Position numbers and translations under genes: made by a program. A DNA stretch of 8,126 nucleotides from DUAL01 sp964478325 (GTDB taxonomy: Bacteria; Bacteroidota; Bacteroidia; Flavobacteriales; BACL11). Below the pieces are notes generated by a model. That model was given only the letters and a program-made list of their open reading frames with translations, did no database searches and was not told where the DNA came from. Below, piece after piece: positions 1-7,700 of the stretch; the first letter of the stretch is position 1, and every line of letters starts with the position of its first letter. Location of the stretch: the NCBI GenBank assembly GCA_964478325.1, contig CAYZIA010000069.1, positions 1 through 8,126 on the forward strand, read 5' to 3'.

Positions 1-635
1 ATCAAACATCCGAAGAATTTGATGGGGTGAATTTTAATAAACCTCCTACACTATATCATGATAGTATCATGGGAGAAATTTGGAACCAAATCATCGAAAA
101 TAATCTAGCAATTGAAATTCAAAATGAAGAAGCAAATATTATTACACTTTCCTATATTTCTGTTGATGAGAATTTTGCTAAGCAATTTACAGAAACCTTA
201 ATTAATGAAATGAGTAAAATGTATATTTCTCATCAAACCAAACAAGCTAGAAATACACTAGATTTTTTGCAAGATCGTGCCGACTCTGTTTTTGTAGAAT
301 TAGACAAAGCAGAACAAGAATTTGCTAGAGTAAAAGATATTAATCAAAGAATCATAAAAGCATCTGGAAGGTTAAAAGAATTACAATTGATGCGTGAGGT
401 GGAGGTGCTAAATACTATGTATTTGGAGATTATAAAAAATCTTGAAATATCCAAAATGACTTTACTAAACCAAACCCCAATTATTCAAATAATTGACAAG
501 CCAATTTTACCTTTAGAAGAAGATAGGATCTCAAATATTCTTGCAGGGATATTAGGCGGATTCTTAGGTGGCTTCCTTTCGGTTTTTTTCTTTGTATTTA
601 GGAAATTGTTTAAGGATGCTCTAGGAGAAGATTAA
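1..635 (+). CDS. Wzz-type polysaccharide chain-length determinant, 5'-truncated by window edge
   Basis: This is the C-terminal part of an inner-membrane polysaccharide co-polymerase of the Wzz/GNVR type, a family that sets chain length or assists export of surface polysaccharides. The frame is already open at base 3 (first full codon CAA), so the GTG at 27 is probably internal and the true start lies outside the window. About 210 residues are visible. A long helical, charged stretch rich in E, K, Q and L (about 225-470) looks like the periplasmic coiled coil. It is followed by a proline-containing segment, KPILPLEEDR, around 498-527, and then a Gly-rich membrane helix (about 534-608; GILGGFLGGF has glycine-zipper spacing). 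The protein ends seven residues later, so no BY-type tyrosine kinase domain is fused to it. The missing N-terminal half should hold the first membrane helix and Wzz domain. It converges on murF and shares four bases with it. The family call rests on architecture; the exact polysaccharide cannot be inferred. Confidence 0.78.
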   Translation, partial: QTSEEFDGVNFNKPPTLYHDSIMGEIWNQIIENNLAIEIQNEEANIITLSYISVDENFAKQFTETLINEMSKMYISHQTKQARNTLDFLQDRADSVFVELDKAEQEFARVKDINQRIIKASGRLKELQLMREVEVLNTMYLEIIKNLEISKMTLLNQTPIIQIIDKPILPLEEDRISNILAGILGGFLGGFLSVFFFVFRKLFKDALGED

Positions 636-1888
636 AGTAATTTTACTAACTTCTCAAGTGCAATTCCTCTAGAACCTTTCAAAAGAATTATTTTTTTCTT
701 AATAGGTTTTTCTTTTAAAAACTCTGAGAATCTATCTGTGCTATTGTATGCTTGCTTATGAACTTCAGCAAATTCTTTTCCAATAAAAATACACTCTAAT
801 TTTAGTTTATTTACCAAATCAATAATTATTTTATGCTCCTGTGAAGAAGTGCTTCCCATTTCTAACATATCACCCAAAATACATAATTTGTTCTTGTAAT
901 TTTGTTTTGCAAAAGACTGCAACATACTAGTCATACTTGAAGGATTTGCATTGTAAGCATCTAAAATAAGTGTATTGTTTTTAGTTTCAATAATCTGAGA
1001 ACGATTATTGGCTGGAGTATAATTTTCAATTGCTAATTTGATGTTTTCATTAGAAACTCCAAAATATTTCCCTATACAAGACGCAAGCATGATATTATAA
1101 AACTGATAGTCGCCAATTAAATTACTTTTTATTATTTTATTATAGAATAAAAGATTAACAAAGGGAGTGGAATTACTTATCTCTCCATAGCAATTTCCTT
1201 TCTTGCCATAAGAAATTGTTTCAAGACCATCAGCCAGATTAATAAGTAAGATATCTTCATTATTAACAAAAATAGTTCCTTCATTTTCTTTAATATAGTT
1301 ATAAAGCTCTGACTTCGCTTTTATAACACCTTCAAAATTTCTAAACCCCTCTAGGTGAGCTTTTCCAACATTGGTAATAACTCCAAAATTTGGTTGTGCT
1401 ATTTTACAAAGGGTAGTAATTTCACCAATATGATTAGCTCCCATTTCAATAATTGCAATCTCATGATTTTTATTTATCTCCAGAATACTTAATGGTACAC
1501 CAATATGATTATTTAAATTTCCTTTTGTAGCATAACAATTATTTTTAGATGATAAAACGGCATGTATTAATTCCTTAGAGGTTGTTTTTCCATTAGTTCC
1601 TGTTATTCCAATGACAGGAATGTCAACCTGCTTTCTGTGGTATTGAGCAACTAATTGTAAAGTATCCAAAACATTTTCCACCAAGATTATTTTATCATTC
1701 TTACAATATTCTTTATCATCAATTATTGCATAAGCACATCCTTTAGAGATGGCTTGTTCTGCAAATTTATTTCCATTAAAGTTATCTCCCTTAAGAGCAA
1801 AGAATATACTATTCTCTTTTATTTCTCTAGTATCTGTGCAAATAAAAGGATGGGCTAAAAAAAGTTTGTATAATTTTTGAATTTGCAT
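632..1888 (-). CDS. murF: UDP-N-acetylmuramoyl-tripeptide--D-alanyl-D-alanine ligase MurF
   Basis: This cytoplasmic ATP-dependent Mur ligase adds D-Ala-D-Ala to UDP-MurNAc-tripeptide, the last soluble step of the peptidoglycan precursor pathway. The 418 residues show the three Mur domains. The N-terminal UMP-binding domain contains DTREIKENSIFFALKG (19-34). The central ATPase domain has the P-loop GITGTNGKTT (94-103), EMGAN (148-152, the Mg-binding Glu) and IKAKSE (189-194), whose second Lys is the position carbamylated in this family. The C-terminal domain has DAYNANPSSM (310-319), the MurF-type YNANP signature that separates it from MurC, MurD and MurE, and ends with LKGSRGIALEKLV. The length is at the short end of the family, as I recall for Bacteroidota. 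The ATG at 1888 lies directly before the conserved N-terminus with an A-rich leader and no Shine-Dalgarno. It sits downstream of gldJ on the same strand, but a terminator hairpin lies 13 bases before its start. No frame or active-site defects are seen. Confidence 0.96.
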   Translation of the reverse strand: MQIQKLYKLFLAHPFICTDTREIKENSIFFALKGDNFNGNKFAEQAISKGCAYAIIDDKEYCKNDKIILVENVLDTLQLVAQYHRKQVDIPVIGITGTNGKTTSKELIHAVLSSKNNCYATKGNLNNHIGVPLSILEINKNHEIAIIEMGANHIGEITTLCKIAQPNFGVITNVGKAHLEGFRNFEGVIKAKSELYNYIKENEGTIFVNNEDILLINLADGLETISYGKKGNCYGEISNSTPFVNLLFYNKIIKSNLIGDYQFYNIMLASCIGKYFGVSNENIKLAIENYTPANNRSQIIETKNNTLILDAYNANPSSMTSMLQSFAKQNYKNKLCILGDMLEMGSTSSQEHKIIIDLVNKLKLECIFIGKEFAEVHKQAYNSTDRFSEFLKEKPIKKKIILLKGSRGIALEKLVKLL

Positions 1889-1901
1889 ATTCTTTTATAA
1901 A

Positions 1902-1931
1902 ACAAAACCCCAATTTTAGCTGGGGTTTTGT
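1902..1931 (-). terminator. Intrinsic terminator hairpin between gldJ and murF
   Basis: A perfect 11-base-pair stem is formed by 1902-1912 (ACAAAACCCCA) and 1921-1931 (TGGGGTTTTGT), with an 8-base loop at 1913-1920. Read on the minus strand, the descending arm ends in GGGGTTTTGT and runs straight into TTTAT (1901-1897), giving a U-rich tail broken by one G and later an A. This is the form of a rho-independent terminator for the transcript leaving gldJ, whose stop codon is at 1952-1954. On the plus strand the tail is poorer (AGTTATATTTT), so minus-strand termination is the better reading. It ends 13 bases before the murF ATG, so read-through, or a promoter inside or close to it, must supply murF. 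Confidence 0.85.
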
Positions 1932-1951
1932 AGTTATATTTTAAAATGAAA

Positions 1952-3586
1952 CTATCTTCTGTTGCTTCCCATTTTCTTTTGACTATAATCAGTGCCTCTT
2001 CTTTGGTTTTCTCTCAAATCACTTGATGGAGCTCCCATTCTATCCATAGCACATCTAAAACCAATAGCATCACTAGATTGGTCTTGATCTAAGAATCTTC
2101 TAGTTCCAGGTACTAACCAATATGCTCTATCTTTCCAAGAACCACCTTTGTAAACTCTAGTTCTATCGGTAATCAATGAAGTATTTCCGTAATCGTACAT
2201 CTCACTGCTGTTTCCTGTTCTATTGTCTTTGTATTTTTGGGCATCTTGATTCCATTTATCAATTCTAACACTTGCAGTATCTATTTCAGATTGTTCGTTT
2301 AAGAAATTGTTCCAATCAATACCCATTTGAGATTCAATATCACCATCATTATAATTGATGTTATCAGATTTTTTATAATTTCTTCTGTATACATTATCTT
2401 CCACATTCACATTTACCATTGTGATTCTTCCCAAACTATCCTTTTCTTCAATAAAACCATCCTCATCTCTTTTTTGGGTTTTGAAAACATTTCCTCTAAA
2501 TGGTCTATGGTCAGTAGCTGTTGTTTGTTCTATTACAGGGCGATAAACATCCATTACCCACTCAGATACATTACCAGCCATACAATACAATCCATAATCG
2601 TTTGGCCAAAAAGAACGAACAGGAGCCGTAATATCAGCATTGTCATTCAAATTACCTGCAACGCCCATATTATCTCCTCTACCTTTTTTGAAGTTTGCCA
2701 TTATTTCTCCTTGATTTTTCTTATCTCCATTTCTTACTGAGGAACCATTCCAAGGATATAGTTTCCTTTCATCTGTATTCTCCATATTCGTGTTACCTAC
2801 ATATCCTAAAGCTGCAAATTCCCATTCTGCTTCAGTTGGCAGTCGATATCTTGGTAATAAAATACCATCTTCCATTCTTACTAATCTTGTTTCTTCCCCA
2901 AGTGACGGATTAAGGTTTTTCAAGTTTCTTTTTATTATTCCTTCATACTGTCCTGCTAAATAAGCATCTGTGCTAAAAGAATTCTCATCAATCTGTTCAT
3001 TATCTTCTTTCAAGATTCCTTCATCAATAAGTATTCTTTCGTTTACTCTGTCTGTTCTCCAAACACAAAAATTGTTTGCTTGTGACCAACTTACACCAAC
3101 TACTGGGTAATTTCTGTAGGCAGGATGTCTTAAATAGGATTCTACAAAAGGTTCGTTATAGCCAAGTTTATCTCTCCATACCAAAGTATCTGGAAGCGCT
3201 GCTGTATATACTTCAGGATAAGATTGTCCGTAAACTCTCTTTAGCCAATAAAGATATTCTAAATAATCTACATTTCTCACTTCAGTTTCATCAATATAAA
3301 AAGAAGAAACAGTAACTGTTTTAGGCACATTATTCCAATCGGCAAATACATCTTGCTCAGTTCTTCCCATAGTAAAAGATCCTCCTACTACAAACATAAG
3401 TCCTGGGGCAGTAGCTTGTTCTTTATATTTTGAATTAGTTTCAAATCCACCATTCTTGGAATTATTGTAATCCCAACCAGTGGCGGATGAACTTTTTGAA
3501 TTTGAAGATTTTTTGCTAGTACTAGAACATGATCCTAGGATAAACAGACAACTTATTGCTAAAATTATTTTGGTTGATTTTATCAT
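1952..3586 (-). CDS. gldJ: Gliding motility / T9SS lipoprotein GldJ
   Basis: This outer-membrane lipoprotein is needed in Flavobacterium johnsoniae for gliding and, through stability of partners such as GldK, for T9SS secretion. A hydrophobic signal ends in the lipobox LGSC with Cys20, followed by a Ser/Lys-rich linker (21-35) without acidic residues, so no surface-export signal is evident and a periplasmic-facing anchor fits. The rest is a formylglycine-generating-enzyme (FGE)/sulfatase-modifying fold: GGSFTMG (68-74), VVGVSWSQANNFCVW (162-176), YRLPTEAEWEFAALG (247-261), YGLYCMAGNVSEWVMD (331-346), VYKGGSWKD (478-486) and AIGFRCAMD (507-515). The catalytic Cys pair of true FGEs is not visible near the KGGSW segment, so it is probably structural. 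Two charged insertions (about 177-246 and 347-475) interrupt the fold. The 544-residue length, the TGWDYNNSKNGGFE segment (36-49) and the downstream murF favour GldJ over its relative GldK. It lies 18 bases behind the porP-type gene, with an A-rich leader, so the two are probably co-transcribed. Confidence 0.92.
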   Translation of the reverse strand: MIKSTKIILAISCLFILGSCSSTSKKSSNSKSSSATGWDYNNSKNGGFETNSKYKEQATAPGLMFVVGGSFTMGRTEQDVFADWNNVPKTVTVSSFYIDETEVRNVDYLEYLYWLKRVYGQSYPEVYTAALPDTLVWRDKLGYNEPFVESYLRHPAYRNYPVVGVSWSQANNFCVWRTDRVNERILIDEGILKEDNEQIDENSFSTDAYLAGQYEGIIKRNLKNLNPSLGEETRLVRMEDGILLPRYRLPTEAEWEFAALGYVGNTNMENTDERKLYPWNGSSVRNGDKKNQGEIMANFKKGRGDNMGVAGNLNDNADITAPVRSFWPNDYGLYCMAGNVSEWVMDVYRPVIEQTTATDHRPFRGNVFKTQKRDEDGFIEEKDSLGRITMVNVNVEDNVYRRNYKKSDNINYNDGDIESQMGIDWNNFLNEQSEIDTASVRIDKWNQDAQKYKDNRTGNSSEMYDYGNTSLITDRTRVYKGGSWKDRAYWLVPGTRRFLDQDQSSDAIGFRCAMDRMGAPSSDLRENQRRGTDYSQKKMGSNRR

Positions 3587-3604
3587 TTTTTTATTTTTTT
3601 AAAA

Positions 3605-4594
3605 TTAAAAGGATGGACAACTTATTGTATTGAATGATTTACTTTTACTCGTGCATGGCATAAATACGGTAAAGGAAAGTTCGTGTGCACCCAAAGTATT
3701 ACTATTTTTTAAATTACTTAACGTGATATCATAACTATAACCAAACTTAAAAGCATCTTGAATAAGCCCTACCATCAAGATGAATGAATCTACATTTTTA
3801 ACACTATGCCTTGCCCAAAGCCCGCCGACCATTGGCCCTCTATTTACATACACTCCATAATTGAATTGTTGGAAATCTTGTTGCTTCTGGTAAAGGAAAT
3901 TTGGTGAAATTGTAGTTACTGAATTTTTATATCTACTAAGAGGAATATTTCCTCCAATATGAGCTGTAAGTTTTGTTGGTAATTCACTTTCACTAATAAA
4001 CCCCTGATTAGGCTGTGTTAAATGATGAGCAGAAAGGCCAAAGAATAAATTCTCAGAATAGCCAATGAATCCTGTAGAAAAATCTGGGAAACTAACGTCT
4101 GTAGGATTATTTACAATATCTTCATTTGTTGGATAAATAAATCCATATTTAGAATCAATCATATCTCCAAAGGTCAAATCTGTCCAATCTAAATTTATCA
4201 TTCTATAAGATGCCTCAAAACCAGCTTTTATTGAGAATTTTCTTGTTACTTCTAAATGATATGAATACAAAAGAGATGCATGTGTAGTATTTAAATTTCC
4301 AGCTCCACTTCTATCTTGGGCAACAATAATACCTAATCCTCCACCTAATGAGTTAACGTGTTGATCGTAAGCAACAGAATAAGTGACATAGGTTCTTCCT
4401 ATTCCAGGCCATTGGTCTCTGTAATTCAAAGTCGTTCTTGGGCAACCGCCAGGTGAAGTTCCAGCAAATGCAGGGTTCAAATAAAGGGGGTTAGCATAGA
4501 ACTGACTAAATGCAGGATCTTGTGCATTTGCAGTGGTTGATAGTATCAATAAAAAGCTGAATGCTGTTAATATTTTTACAATTTGTTTTATCAT
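3605..4594 (-). CDS. PorP/SprF family type IX secretion outer-membrane protein
   Basis: This is a 329-residue member of the PorP/SprF family: outer-membrane beta-barrels associated with T9SS, in which SprF supports surface localisation of the adhesin SprB and other paralogs serve particular cargo. A signal peptide is clear (1-24, cleavage expected after TANA). It is followed by the family hallmark QDPAFSQFYANPLYLNPAFAG (first 20 residues are 25-44) and NYRDQWPGI (57-65). The remainder alternates aromatic and polar residues as in an outer-membrane barrel. The C-terminus has FGYSYDITLSNL (284-295), GAHELSF (302-308) and a tail ending ISCPSF, a familiar ending in this family. The mature protein has three cysteines (51, 314, 326). 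The ATG at 4594 is preceded by CAAAGGAAA, which is A-rich with a GGA placed too close for a normal Shine-Dalgarno. It is the first gene of the minus-strand run ahead of gldJ. Which paralog it is (PorP, SprF or another) cannot be fixed, so no symbol is given. Confidence 0.93.
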   Translation of the reverse strand: MIKQIVKILTAFSFLLILSTTANAQDPAFSQFYANPLYLNPAFAGTSPGGCPRTTLNYRDQWPGIGRTYVTYSVAYDQHVNSLGGGLGIIVAQDRSGAGNLNTTHASLLYSYHLEVTRKFSIKAGFEASYRMINLDWTDLTFGDMIDSKYGFIYPTNEDIVNNPTDVSFPDFSTGFIGYSENLFFGLSAHHLTQPNQGFISESELPTKLTAHIGGNIPLSRYKNSVTTISPNFLYQKQQDFQQFNYGVYVNRGPMVGGLWARHSVKNVDSFILMVGLIQDAFKFGYSYDITLSNLKNSNTLGAHELSFTVFMPCTSKSKSFNTISCPSF

Positions 4595-4635
4595 TTTCCT
4601 TTGTTTTTTATCAATTGTTCCGAATTTGAATTTTA

Positions 4636-4643
4636 CAAAGATA
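4636..4643 (-). promoter_or_regulatory. Candidate -7 box for the porP-like/gldJ operon
   Basis: On the minus strand these bases read TATCTTTG, an exact match to the Bacteroidota -7 consensus TAnnTTTG. The box ends 41 bases before the ATG at 4594, which would leave a leader of roughly 35 bases, a normal arrangement. No clear TTG is seen at the usual upstream distance (about 4662-4668), so the -33 element is weak or absent. The match is seen in the sequence; promoter activity is inferred. Confidence 0.55.
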
Positions 4644-4759
4644 TAAATTTTATTTGTTATCGTATTTAATCACTAAAAAATTGATGTAATAAATAAGAAC
4701 AAATGCTCGTTAATAAGTTAGTTATTTTGAAAAAATCATAAATAGATTTTATTTAATAC

Positions 4760-4767
4760 TAAATTTG
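4760..4767 (+). promoter_or_regulatory. Possible -7 box next to the porU start
   Basis: TAAATTTG matches TAnnTTTG exactly but ends only five bases before the porU ATG at 4773. If used, transcription would begin at or within a few bases of the start codon, giving a leaderless or nearly leaderless mRNA. The nearest upstream TTTG (4726-4729) is 30 bases away, longer than the usual spacing, so chance in AT-rich DNA is a real alternative. No better exact match was found elsewhere in the 4595-4772 gap on this strand. Confidence 0.3.
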
Positions 4768-4772
4768 CCACC

Positions 4773-7700
4773 ATGAAAAGAATTCTTTTTTTTATACTTC
4801 TTTTTTGTTTCTCCATATCTAGTAGATCAAATGAGAGAATTAGTTCTGTATTGGCCAGTGGAAATTGGTACAAGATTGCAGTTCAGCAGGATGGAGTGTA
4901 TAAAATTACTCAGTCCAATTTATCTGATTTGGGTGTAAATACTAGTAATTTATCTTGTAATAAGATACGGATTTTTGGTAGTGGAGGTGGTATGTTGCCT
5001 AAACTAAATAATAATTTTAGATATGATGGCTTACAAGAGAATGCAATTTCAGTAGTGGATATAAACAATAATGGTATTTTTGAGAGTGGAGATTACATTC
5101 TTTTTTATGGGCAATCACCAGATAGGTGGAGCTATAATGAAACTGATGGAAGATTTCATCATCAGAGGAATTTATTTAGTAGAAAAACTTTTTATTTTAT
5201 TACCACTGATTTAGGCAACGGAGGTAAAAGAATACAAAGCAAAGAGATTTCTAATTTTAATGTTACTGTTAATTCTTTTGATGATTACGATTTTCATGAA
5301 GAGGATTTAGAGAATTTTATAAAATCGGGAGCACAATGGTATGGTGAAAAGTTCGACTTGACAAATTCCTATAGTTTTAATTTTTCATTTCCTAATTTGG
5401 TGCAATCTATTCCTGTTTATGTTAAAACTGCAGTTGCAGCACGCTCATTCTCTTCTTCGAACTTTACAATAAAGAAAAATTCCACAATTTTACAAAGCAT
5501 TTCGGTAGCGCAAGTCGATCCGCATTATACGGCAGATTATGCTAAACTTTCTTCAAATTCCATCACATTTACTGGAAATGCAAATATGGAAATCTCTATT
5601 TCTTATAATCAACCTCAAAACACTTCTGTAGGCTGGCTAGATTATTTAGAACTTAATGTAAGAAGGGAACTAAGAATGAGTGGGAATCAAATGCTTTTCA
5701 GAGATATACAGTCGATTGCCGATAGCACGAATGCAAAATTTGTAATAAGCAATGCTACTTCTGGTATTAGTGTTTGGGATGTTTCAGAACCTATAAATAT
5801 TATAGAAAGAAATACAGATTTTTCGTCTAATCAAATAAGTTTTATTGCATCAAGTGATTCTTTAAAAGAGTATTTAGCTTTCAATGGGAATTCTTATTAT
5901 TCTGCTGAACTTATTGGAAAAATTGGTAATCAGAATTTACATGGAAGTGATGAAGATGTAGAATATGTAATCGTATCACATCCCGATTTTTTATCAGCAG
6001 CTAATGATTTAGCCCAGCACCATGAACAAAAAAATGGGATAAAAACTATTGTAGTCACTCCTCAAGAGATTTATAATGAGTTTTCATCTGGGGCACAAGA
6101 TATTACCGCTATTCGTGATTTTTTAAGAATGTTCTACAAGAATCCTAGTAATAAACTCAAATACCTCTTATTATTTGGAGATGCATCTTATGATCCTCTC
6201 AGCAGAATAATGAATAATACCAATTTTGTACCTTCTTATCAGTCAAACAATTCTGTTTCTCCAACACAAAGCTATATTACAGATGATTACTATGGACTTT
6301 TAGATGATACGGAAGGACATTTTGCCAATGATCTAGTAGATATTGGTATTGGTCGATTTCCTGTGCAAACTCTCATGCAAGCAAATGACATGGTGCAAAA
6401 AGTAAAAGACTATGGTAATAAAATGTCTTTTGGTGATTGGAGAAACAAAGTTACATTTGTAGCAGATGATGGGGATGCAGATGATGGGAATACCCATATG
6501 TGGCAAGCTGATAGTTTAGCTAATATAATTGATGATAATTATAAAAATATAAATATCAAGAAAATTTATTTAGATGCATATACTCAGGAGTCAACTCCCG
6601 GGGGGCCAAGATCTTTAGACGCGCAAAATGCTATTACTGAAAGTGTAGAAAAGGGAAGTTTTCTGATTAATTATTCTGGGCATGGAGGAGAATTGGGCTG
6701 GAGTAAAGAAAGGATCTTGGAGGTTGCGCAAATCAATAAATGGGAAAATGAAAATAATTTACCACTTTTTGTAACAGCAACTTGTGAGTTTTCTCGTTTT
6801 GATGATCCAGATAGAGTTTCAGCAGGAGAATATGTGTTGCTCAATAAAAATGGTGGTGCAATAGCACTTCTATCTACAAGCCGATTAGTTTATGCTGCGC
6901 CAAATTATTTTCTGAATAAACAATTTGTAAAAGTTCTTTTTGAAAAAGAAAATGGAGAATTACCAAGATTAGGTGATTTGTTCAGGCAAACCAAAGTAAA
7001 TAGCGGAACGGCACTTAATAATAGAAATTTTACTTTACTTGGTGATCCTGCACTTCGCTTGGCTTATCCTGATTTGAGTGTTAGTACAACAGCAATTTAT
7101 GATACAATTTCTGCTTTAGGAGAAGTGATAATCTCGGGACAAATTGAGGATGAAAACGGAAATTTAGTAAGTAATTTTAATGGATTGGTTTTTCCCACTG
7201 TATTTGATAAAGAGGAGGTATTAAATACTTTAGGACAAGAAAGTAGTACACCAATGCCATATAGAAGTCAGAATAATATTTTATATAAAGGAAGAGCATC
7301 AGTAAGTGGTGGGGTTTTTAGCTTTTCTTTTGTGGTTCCAAAGGATATTGCCTACAATTTTGGCAATGGAAAAATTTCCTATTATGCAATTTCAGCAGAT
7401 AGTTTACTAGATGCAAGTGGATATGATGAAAGTTTTATTATTGGAGGAACAGCTAGTGATATTAGCATAGATTATGATGGGCCAGATATTCAACTCTTTA
7501 TTAATAACGAGCACTTTATCTCTGGCGGGATGACAAATGAAAACCCTTTGCTTTTTGCTATACTTAATGATTTTAGTGGAATTAATACAGTTGGTAATGG
7601 AATTGGACATGATATAGTTGCTGTCTTAGATGAAGAGAGTAATCAATCTATTTCTTTGAATGATTATTATATTGCCGATATTGATAATTATAAAAGTGGC

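Noticed and set aside
27..29. GTG as the start codon of the Wzz-type gene
   Set aside because: The frame is open upstream to the window edge and the visible part lacks the first membrane helix, so the gene almost certainly begins before base 1.
625..655. Interrupted inverted repeat across the shared stop codons, considered as a bidirectional terminator
   Set aside because: The stem is only six base pairs with a bulged weak inner stem, and neither strand has a following T tract.
2327..3315. Plus-strand open frames of 72-137 codons inside gldJ
   Set aside because: They lie wholly antisense to a well-supported gldJ, have low-complexity I/S/F/L-rich translations and match no recognisable family.
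4709..4760. Short AT-only inverted repeats (5-base arms such as AATAA/TTATT) upstream of porU, considered as operators
   Set aside because: Arms this short are expected by chance in such AT-rich DNA and no symmetrical extended site is visible.
4767..4775. GCCACCATG at the porU start, identical to the vertebrate Kozak consensus
   Set aside because: Bacterial translation does not use it; all flanking genes are clearly bacterial, so this is coincidence.
6600..6605. Run of six G in porU within otherwise AT-rich DNA, considered as a phase-variation tract
   Set aside because: The run is short, the frame is intact on both sides, and it encodes part of a conserved-looking TPGGPR stretch (residues 608-613) of the peptidase domain.
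7407..7610. Minus-strand 67-codon open frame inside porU
   Set aside because: It is antisense to the conserved DGPDIQLF-GIGHDI region of porU and has no recognisable features.
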